Shown: positions 13,502-19,143 of the stretch, piece by piece
How positions within the stretch are numbered: position 1 is the stretch's first letter
Layout of the letters: each line of letters opens with the position of its first letter
Source: CAZYAK01 sp964645935
Lineage (GTDB): Bacteria > Patescibacteriota > Gracilibacteria > Peribacterales > Peribacteraceae
Length of the DNA: 19,143 nucleotides
Direction of reading: 5' to 3'
Assembly (NCBI GenBank): GCA_964645935.1
Contig: CAZYAK010000025.1
Location: forward strand, 1 to 19,143
Translations under genes and position numbers: made by a program
Notes under the pieces: generated by a model
Databases searched by the model: none
What the model saw: the letters and a program-made list of their open reading frames with translations, nothing else
What the model was told of the DNA's origin: nothing

Positions 13502-13520
13502 CCCCACCCCCCTCCCTCCC

Positions 13521-15050
13521 ATGACGCTCAGCAAGGAACTCATCTCCACGCTCGAGAAGCAGATCGCGACCTACCACAAGGCCGCTACTCAGGAGCATGT
13601 GGGCACCGTCACGGAGGTGGGCGACGGCATCGCCAGGATCGACGGGCTTTCGCACATCGGTGCCTCCGAAATGATCGACTTCGGGCAGGGTGTGTTCGGA
13701 AGCGCCCTGAACCTCGGCAAGGACTCCGTCGGCGCCATTGTTCTTGGCGATTACACCAAGATTCGCCAGGGCGACACCGCCCGCGCTACGGGTCAGATCC
13801 TCTCCGTCCCCGTGGGCGAGGACCTGATCGGTCGCGTCGTCTCGCCGCTCGGCGAGGCCAAGGACGGCAAGGGCCCCATCAAGGGCAAGAAGCGCTACCC
13901 CATCGAGAAAATCGCGGCCGGCGTCATCGAGCGCAAGTCCGTCGACACCCCGCTTCAAACCGGCATCAAGGCCATCGATGCCATGATCCCGGTGGGCCGC
14001 GGTCAGCGCGAGCTCATCATCGGCGACCGCCAGACGGGCAAGACCGCCGTGGCCATCGACGCCATCCTCAACCAGAAGGGCACGCAGACCACTGAGCGCC
14101 CCGTCATTTGCGTCTACGTGGCCATCGGTCAGAAGGAGTCTAAGGTCGCCAAGATTGTGCAGGAGCTGGAGGCCCGCGGCGCGATGGAGTACACCATCGT
14201 GGTTTCCGCCGGTGCCTCCGAGCCCGCCGCGCTCTCGTACATCGCCCCGTTCGCGGGCTGTGCGATGGCCGAGTACTTCCTGGATCAAGGCAAGGACGTC
14301 CTCTGCGTCTACGACGATCTCTCCAAGCACGCTTGGGCCTACCGCCAGATCTCCCTGCTGCTGCGCCGCCCGCCAGGCCGCGAAGCGTATCCCGGCGACG
14401 TCTTCTATCTCCACTCGCGCCTCCTGGAACGCGCGGTGCGCCTGGACGAGAAGCACGGCGGCGGTTCCATCACGGCCTTGCCCATCATCGAGACGCAGGC
14501 CGGCGACATCTCCGCCTACATCCCGACCAACGTCATCTCCATCACGGACGGCCAAATCTTCCTGGAGGCCGACCTGTTCTACAAAGGCATCCGTCCCGCG
14601 GTGAACGTCGGTACATCGGTCTCTCGCGTGGGATCGTCCGCGCAGGTGAAGTCCACCAAGAAGGTTGCGGGCAAGCTGCGCATCGATATGGCCCAGTACC
14701 GCGAGCTCGCCGTGTTCGCCCAGTTCGGCTCCGACCTCGACGCCGCCACCCGGAAGCAATTGGACCGCGGCGCGCGTCTTTCCGAGCTCCTCAAGCAGGA
14801 CCAGTACGCCCCCCTCAGCAATGCCGAGCAGGTGGCGAGTCTCTACGCAGGGGTCAACGGCCTGCTGGATGACGTCCCTGTGGACAAGATCCGCGAATTC
14901 GAGCGCGATTTCCTGGAAATGCTCCGCACCCAGCATTACGACGTGCTCAAGGTCCTGGAGACGCAGGTGACCCCCGAGGCCGAGGAGCAGCTCAAGCGGC
15001 ATGTGGCCACGCTTAAGGACCGCAAAGGCTACCGCGCCGACGCCAAGTAA
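13521..15050 (+). CDS. atpA: F1Fo ATP synthase alpha subunit
   Basis: The regulatory nucleotide-binding F1 subunit, 509 residues, a normal length. The N-terminal helix that would contact delta is kept (KELISTLEKQIATYHK). It is followed by the barrel domain (GDGIARIDGLSHIGASEMIDF), the Walker A loop GDRQTGKT (168-175), LCVYDDLSKHAWAYRQISLLLRRPPGREAYPGD regions in order, the arginine finger R369 in SVSRVGSSAQ, and the C-terminal helical domain. The start at 13521 was chosen over the open upstream extension because the family begins with such a helix. The 19 bases before it are C and T except for a single A, with no Shine-Dalgarno. It is followed five bases later by atpG. Confidence 0.97.
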   Translation: MTLSKELISTLEKQIATYHKAATQEHVGTVTEVGDGIARIDGLSHIGASEMIDFGQGVFGSALNLGKDSVGAIVLGDYTKIRQGDTARATGQILSVPVGEDLIGRVVSPLGEAKDGKGPIKGKKRYPIEKIAAGVIERKSVDTPLQTGIKAIDAMIPVGRGQRELIIGDRQTGKTAVAIDAILNQKGTQTTERPVICVYVAIGQKESKVAKIVQELEARGAMEYTIVVSAGASEPAALSYIAPFAGCAMAEYFLDQGKDVLCVYDDLSKHAWAYRQISLLLRRPPGREAYPGDVFYLHSRLLERAVRLDEKHGGGSITALPIIETQAGDISAYIPTNVISITDGQIFLEADLFYKGIRPAVNVGTSVSRVGSSAQVKSTKKVAGKLRIDMAQYRELAVFAQFGSDLDAATRKQLDRGARLSELLKQDQYAPLSNAEQVASLYAGVNGLLDDVPVDKIREFERDFLEMLRTQHYDVLKVLETQVTPEAEEQLKRHVATLKDRKGYRADAK

Positions 15051-15055
15051 GCCTC

Positions 15056-15988
15056 ATGGCCAACAATCTCCGCGATATCCGGCGCAAGATGAAGGCGGTC
15101 AAATCGACCAAGCAGGTGACGAAGGCGATGGAGCTGGTCGCGGCCTCCAAGATGCGTCGTGCCACGCTCAACGCGCAGACGCTCCGGCGCTATGCGTTGA
15201 CGGCGTGGACCATCCTCCGGAAGGTTGCGTTCGCTCACCCGGGGCAGCACCCGTTCCTGGAACAGCGCAGCCCCAAGAAGATGCTCGTGGTGTTCTTTAC
15301 TTCGGACCGCGGCCTCTGTGGCAGCTTCAACGCCAACCTCATCCGTGCACTGTCGCAGTACATCGCGGGCACCGAGGCGCTGCACTCTGCCCCCCAGCTG
15401 GAGTACGCCGCCGTGGGCCGCAAAGGCCAGCAGTTCCTCGCGCGCACTGGGCGCAAGGTGGTGGCAGCCTTCCCGGCGTACAGCAATCACCCCAAGTACA
15501 AAGACATCCTGCCCGTGGCCAAGATCGCCATGGATGGGTTCCTCGACGGCACCTACGACCGCGTCGTCCTGGTGTACAGCGACTTCCTCTCGCCCCTTGT
15601 GCAGGAGCCGACGGTAAAGGTGCTGCTGCCGTTTTCGGACACCGTACTGCGCGAGATGGTAAAGGGCCTCTTCCCGCGCAAGCGCATGAGCAAGGACGAG
15701 GAGCGCGCGATGGACGCCCCGCTGCCCGACACCGAGTACGTCTTTGAGCCGTCTGCGGGCGAGGTGCTCTCGCGCATTCTGCCGCAGCTCACCGAGCTGC
15801 AGATCTACCAAGCCACCTTGGAGACCGCCGCCTCCGAGCACTCCGCCCGCATGGTGGCCATGCGCAACGCCACGGACAACGCCAATGACCTGCTCTCCGA
15901 CCTCACGCTCACCTACAACCGCACCCGCCAGGGCATCATCACGGGGGAGCTGGCGGAGCTGTCCGCGTCGGCGGCGGCGCTCAGCTGA
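15056..15988 (+). CDS. atpG: F1Fo ATP synthase gamma subunit
   Basis: The rotating central shaft, 310 residues, slightly longer than the usual 285-295. The N-terminal helix is canonical (NNLRDIRRKMKAVKSTKQVTKAMELVAASKMRR). The central Rossmann-like domain has TSDRGLCGSFNANLIR. The C-terminal helix is also canonical (SEHSARMVAMRNATDNANDLLSDL and YNRTRQGIITGELAEL), followed by a short Ala/Ser tail. An extra charged insertion near residues 200-225 (GLFPRKRMSKDEERAMD) accounts for the length. The start lies five bases after the atpA stop without a Shine-Dalgarno, so translation is probably coupled. It is the last gene of the cluster; the next gene has its own promoter. Confidence 0.96.
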   Translation: MANNLRDIRRKMKAVKSTKQVTKAMELVAASKMRRATLNAQTLRRYALTAWTILRKVAFAHPGQHPFLEQRSPKKMLVVFFTSDRGLCGSFNANLIRALSQYIAGTEALHSAPQLEYAAVGRKGQQFLARTGRKVVAAFPAYSNHPKYKDILPVAKIAMDGFLDGTYDRVVLVYSDFLSPLVQEPTVKVLLPFSDTVLREMVKGLFPRKRMSKDEERAMDAPLPDTEYVFEPSAGEVLSRILPQLTELQIYQATLETAASEHSARMVAMRNATDNANDLLSDLTLTYNRTRQGIITGELAELSASAAALS

Positions 15989-16023
15989 CGCATCGGCTCA
16001 TCGCCATGCACACCGCAGGCCGT

Positions 16024-16056
16024 CATTGTTGAGCACAAAATGTATACGATTTTTTT
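16024..16056 (+). terminator. Weak terminator-like hairpin after atpG
   Basis: CATTGTTG (16024-16031), loop AGCA, and CAAAATG (16036-16042) form seven mostly A-T pairs with one bulged G. The T run (16050-16056) begins seven bases after the stem, farther than usual. The same T run borders the -35 of the next promoter. Confidence 0.3.
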
Positions 16057-16084
16057 GTCTACGCGACGGGGCGAGGGCTATAGT
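16055..16084 (+). promoter_or_regulatory. Promoter of the membrane protein gene, leaderless geometry
   Basis: TTGTCT (16055-16060) and TATAGT (16079-16084) are separated by 18 bp. The -10 ends seven bases before the ATG at 16092, so the transcript should begin at or within a base or two of the start codon. No Shine-Dalgarno is present. Confidence 0.65.
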
Positions 16085-16091
16085 CCGCTTC

Positions 16092-16937
16092 ATGCAGAAA
16101 AAGAACGTGTTCCTGGAGCAGGTCCTCCCGCTCGCCCTCACCTTCGTCGTGTTCGCGGCCCTGTGGGCGCTGATCCACGGCGAGATCGTGCTCCTCAATG
16201 CGTTCGGCGGCAGCGAGCACATCAGCCTCACCATCCTCCTCGCGGACGTGCTCGTGGGCATGACGATCTACCTCAAGACCTCCATCGATTTCGCCATCTT
16301 CATCGGGCACCTGATGCGGACGCACCCGGGCTGGAAGAACCGCGTCGCCATCGAGTGCGGCACCGCGGCCGGCAACGCGCTCGGCACGATGGTGATCCTC
16401 GCCATCTGGAACTTCTTCCGCCACATCGACTGGCTGCTGGCCCTCATGGTGTTCATCGCGTCGCTGGTCCTGCTCAAGCTCGCGGAGGACGGACTGGAGC
16501 ACGCGAAGGCTGAAGACGCGAAGTACCCCAAATGGTTCCACAAGGCGGTGGATGTCACCGAACGCATCCTCAAGCCCATCAACACTTTCACGCAGCCGGT
16601 GCTCGGCCGCATCATCCCGCACGCCACGCTCAACACCAGGAAGCAGTACGGCTGGACGGGTCTGCTGCTCTTTTCCGGCACCATCCCGTTCATCCTGGGC
16701 CTCGACGACTTCGCGGGGTACGTGCCGCTCTTCAGCATCGTCCACGTGTACGGGTTCGCCGTGGGCGTGCTGGCGGGGCACCTGCTGCTCAACATCGCGC
16801 TCTTCCTCTCACCCGACACCACCATCCGCATCGTCAAGCAGCCGGTGATCTCGTTCCTGGGCTCACTCGCCTTCATCGCCCTGTCGCTCTGGGGCCTGCA
16901 TGAGGTGTGGAAGATCCTGGCGCATGCGTACTTCTGA
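16092..16937 (+). CDS. Polytopic membrane protein of unknown function
   Basis: 281 residues with about seven or eight hydrophobic segments and one charged cytosolic-looking loop (about 140-185: DGLEHAKAEDAKYPKWFHKAVD). I do not recognise the family. Polar residues sit inside predicted helices: TSIDFAIFIGHLM and CGTAAGNALGTMV in the first half, LGLDDFAGY and VGVLAGHLLLNIALF in the second. The two halves show the same order of an acidic helix followed by a G-rich helix, which recalls the duplicated transporters of the LysE/CadD/TerC/TMEM165 kind, but this is only a resemblance by eye. The start at 16092 was chosen from the promoter and the hydrophobic N-terminus (MQKKNVFLEQVLPLAL); the frame is open to 15744 inside atpG. 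It is convergent with a Ca2+ ATPase gene 26 bp away, and a role in ion transport is a guess. Confidence 0.75.
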   Translation: MQKKNVFLEQVLPLALTFVVFAALWALIHGEIVLLNAFGGSEHISLTILLADVLVGMTIYLKTSIDFAIFIGHLMRTHPGWKNRVAIECGTAAGNALGTMVILAIWNFFRHIDWLLALMVFIASLVLLKLAEDGLEHAKAEDAKYPKWFHKAVDVTERILKPINTFTQPVLGRIIPHATLNTRKQYGWTGLLLFSGTIPFILGLDDFAGYVPLFSIVHVYGFAVGVLAGHLLLNIALFLSPDTTIRIVKQPVISFLGSLAFIALSLWGLHEVWKILAHAYF

Positions 16938-16963
16938 GGCGAGAGGCGAGGGAGGAGAGGGTA

Positions 16964-19143
16964 TCAGTCGAGCTTGCCGAACCACCCGCGGCGGACGAAG
17001 AACTTGCCGATCTCGAGCATGGGGATGATGGTGATGGCCGCACCGCCCACGATGAGCCAGTCGCGTAGCCCCAGGCTGAAGGTGCCGAACGGCTCGTGCA
17101 GGACGGGGACGTAGACGAGCGCGAGCACCAGCGCGAGATCCAGGAACACCGCCCGGTTGAGCCAGCGGTTGGACAGCATGCCCCGGAGCACGGATTCGTG
17201 GTCCGATCGGAACGAGTACGCCTTGAAGAACTCCACGAGTACGAGCGTCATGAAGCTCATGGTCATGGCCTCTTCGGCGCCGACGCCGGCCCCGAGCGCC
17301 CACCCGAAGACGCAGAGGTTCACGAGCGTGGACCACGCGCCGCCGAGAAGCATCAGGGACACCACGGGCCGCGTGAAGATGCCGCGCTTGGGGTCCCGCG
17401 GGGGGCGGCTCATGAGATCCGACTCCGGCGGGTCCACCGCGAGCGCGAGAGCGGGGAGACCGTCGGTGGCCAGGTTTACGAAGAGGATCTGTACGGCCGT
17501 GAGCGGCAGCGGCCAGCCGAGCAGCGTCGCACCGGTCATGAGACCGATCTCGCCGATGTTGGCCGAGAGCAGGTACATGAGGTACTTCTTGATATTGCCG
17601 AAGATCCCGCGTCCCTCCTCCACGGCGGCCACGATACTGGCGAAGTTATCGTCGGTGAGGGTCATGGCGGCGGCCTCCTTGGTGACGTCGGTGCCCGTGA
17701 TGCCCATCGCGATGCCGATATCGGCCTTCTTCAGCGCGGGTGCGTCGTTGACGCCGTCGCCGGTCATGGCCACCACCTGGCCTTTCTTCTGGAGTGCGCC
17801 GACGACGCGGAGCTTGTGGGCGGGCGACACGCGCGCGAAGACGCCGATGTGGTCCACCTCACGGTCGAACGTCGCATCGTCCATCTCCTCCACTTCCTTG
17901 CCCGTTGCCACCTTCTCGGTGGTGAGGAGACCGAGCTCACGTGCGATGGCCTCGGCCGTGACCGGGTGGTCGCCTGTGATCATGATGACGCGAATACCCG
18001 CGGCCTTGCACTTGGCGATGGCGTCCTTGGCCTCGGGGCGGGGCGGGTCGATCATGCCCACGAGCCCGAGGAACTTCATACCCTGTTCCGCGTCCTTCAC
18101 GTCTGATTCGCCGCCTTTGCGGGCCACCGCGAGCACGCGCATGGCTTTACTCGCCATGTTCTTGGCGGCGGCGAGGATTTGCTCGCGGTCCTTCTCGGTC
18201 ATGGAGTGCTCCTCATTTTTGCCCCAGCGGCGCGTGCAGGATTGCAGGATCATCTCTGCGGCGCCTTTGGCGTACGCCATGTGGCCGTCCTCGCCCTTGT
18301 GCAGGGTCGTCATGCGCTTGGTCTCGGATGTGAAGGGGATCTCGGCCACGCGCGGGAACGCCTGGTCCAAGGGCTCGCGCTGTAGGCCCGCCTTGGCCGC
18401 CGTCACCACGAACGCGCCCTCGGTGGGGTCGCCCTTGATGTCGTGCCGCCCTTCGTCCTGGTGCAGCTTGGCGTCCGACGAGAGCACGCCGCCGCGCAGC
18501 AGCTCCAGGAGCGCCCCGGAAGGCTCCGTCTTCTTGCCGTCCACGGTGAACTCGCCGACCGGCGCGTAGCCGGAGCCCGAGACCTCGATGAGCTCGCCGT
18601 CCACCCAGGCCTGGCGGATGGTCATCTCGTCTTTGGTAAGGGTGCCGGTCTTGTCTGTGCAGATCACCGTCGTGCTCCCCAGCGTCTCCACCGCCGGGAG
18701 GCGGCGCACCAATGCGTGCCGCTTGACCATCCGCTGTACGCCGATGGCCAGCGAGATGGTGACTACCGCCGGCAGCGCCTCAGGCACCACGGCCACAGCG
18801 AGCGCCACGGCGAAGATGAGGATCTCCACGAGGTTATCGACATTGAAGGGATCGGCGCTCTGCAGCAGCTTCAAGGCGCTGATCGCGACCACGATCACCA
18901 GGGCCGCCTTGGCGAGGCCCTTGCCCACCTTGTCGAGGTTTTTCTGCAGGGGCGTGTCCTCCGTCTCCACCGCCTGGAGCATGCCGGCGATGCGTCCGAA
19001 TTCCGTCTGCATCCCGGTGCCGGTAACGAGCAGTCGACCGCGGCCGTACGTCACCACCGTGCCGGCGTACACCATGTTGCGCCGGTCGCCGATGCCGAGC
19101 TTGGGGTCGGGGAACGTGTCGGTGACCTTTTCTACCGATAGCG
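16964..19143 (-). CDS. P2A-type Ca2+-transporting ATPase (5' partial)
   Basis: A cation-pumping P-type ATPase cut by the right edge; about 725 residues are visible, beginning at LSVEKV just after the actuator TGES motif, so the first 150-200 residues are outside. Seen in order: PEALPAVVTISLAIG (membrane helix 4), the phosphorylation loop CTDKTGTLTKDEMT, KGAAEMI of the nucleotide domain, MITGDHPVTAEAIA, and the hinge TGDGVNDAPALKKADIGIAMG. In helix 5 SANIGEIG, in helix 6 NLATDGLPALAL, and in helix 8 a glutamate in TLVLVEFFKAYS, match the SERCA Ca2+ ligands at both sites (E309, N768, E771, N796, T799, D800, E908 equivalents). Ca2+ export from the cytosol is therefore predicted. The terminal membrane helices and a basic tail (FFVRRGWFGKLD) are present. 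The promoter is outside the window. Confidence 0.93.
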   Translation of the reverse strand, partial: LSVEKVTDTFPDPKLGIGDRRNMVYAGTVVTYGRGRLLVTGTGMQTEFGRIAGMLQAVETEDTPLQKNLDKVGKGLAKAALVIVVAISALKLLQSADPFNVDNLVEILIFAVALAVAVVPEALPAVVTISLAIGVQRMVKRHALVRRLPAVETLGSTTVICTDKTGTLTKDEMTIRQAWVDGELIEVSGSGYAPVGEFTVDGKKTEPSGALLELLRGGVLSSDAKLHQDEGRHDIKGDPTEGAFVVTAAKAGLQREPLDQAFPRVAEIPFTSETKRMTTLHKGEDGHMAYAKGAAEMILQSCTRRWGKNEEHSMTEKDREQILAAAKNMASKAMRVLAVARKGGESDVKDAEQGMKFLGLVGMIDPPRPEAKDAIAKCKAAGIRVIMITGDHPVTAEAIARELGLLTTEKVATGKEVEEMDDATFDREVDHIGVFARVSPAHKLRVVGALQKKGQVVAMTGDGVNDAPALKKADIGIAMGITGTDVTKEAAAMTLTDDNFASIVAAVEEGRGIFGNIKKYLMYLLSANIGEIGLMTGATLLGWPLPLTAVQILFVNLATDGLPALALAVDPPESDLMSRPPRDPKRGIFTRPVVSLMLLGGAWSTLVNLCVFGWALGAGVGAEEAMTMSFMTLVLVEFFKAYSFRSDHESVLRGMLSNRWLNRAVFLDLALVLALVYVPVLHEPFGTFSLGLRDWLIVGGAAITIIPMLEIGKFFVRRGWFGKLD

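Noticed and set aside
8000..15988. A true Na+-translocating N-ATPase
   Set aside because: A delta gene is present, and the c subunit lacks the Q and S ligands. Only the gene order resembles N-ATPases.
1..19143. Alternative genetic code (UGA = Gly) as in Gracilibacteria or SR1
   Set aside because: TGA ends many conserved genes at the expected length (atpD, atpC, atpE, atpF, atpG and others).

Overview
The window is a GC-rich, gene-dense bacterial chromosome segment. All visible genes end in TAA, TAG or TGA, with TGA used as a genuine stop many times, so this is the standard code. The gene set is an F-type ATP synthase, a single-chain (alpha2-type) glycyl-tRNA synthetase, a PrsW-like membrane protease, a DedA protein, a P2A-type Ca2+ ATPase, and secreted proteins with S-layer homology (SLH) modules. 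Together these suggest a bacterium with an SLH-anchored cell surface. A Candidate Phyla Radiation lineage such as the Peribacteria/Peregrinibacteria is a reasonable guess, but no rRNA or ribosomal protein is present to fix the taxonomy, so it remains an inference.

Region by region. 1-1931 (+): two tandem paralogous secreted proteins of unknown function, the first cut by the left edge, separated by a strong intrinsic terminator. 2004-3416 (-): glycyl-tRNA synthetase, convergent with the second paralogue across a 16-bp interrupted hairpin. 3417-3615: divergent spacer carrying two opposed arrays of a 9-bp repeat and an extended -10 element that would start a leaderless mRNA. 3616-6660 (+): PrsW-family intramembrane protease, then an SLH plus S41 C-terminal processing peptidase, closed by a textbook terminator. 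6714-7092: a spacer of almost 400 nt with hairpins but no convincing gene. 7093-7770 (-): DedA-family membrane protein.

8000-15988 holds a complete F1Fo ATP synthase in an unusual order. atpD (beta), atpC (epsilon) and a two-helix AtpI/AtpZ-like gene come first. An antisense gene for a TIMP/netrin-like plus SLH secreted protein follows, and then atpB-atpE-atpF-atpH-atpA-atpG. Having beta-epsilon-small membrane protein ahead of a-c-b-...-alpha-gamma resembles the published N-ATPase order (atpDCQRBEFAG). However, a delta gene is present, though only 120 codons long and lacking most of the N-terminal domain, and the c subunit lacks the Na+ ligands. The enzyme is therefore predicted to be H+-coupled. 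16092-16937 (+) encodes an unrecognised polytopic membrane protein. 16964-19143 (-) encodes a P2A Ca2+ ATPase truncated by the right edge.

Two expression themes recur. Several genes (glyS, atpD, atpC, atpE, atpF, atpA) have a C/T-rich tract before the start codon instead of a Shine-Dalgarno sequence, whereas atpB has a clear AAAGGAG. Several monocistronic or first genes have a -10-like hexamer 6-8 nt before the ATG, predicting leaderless or nearly leaderless transcripts.
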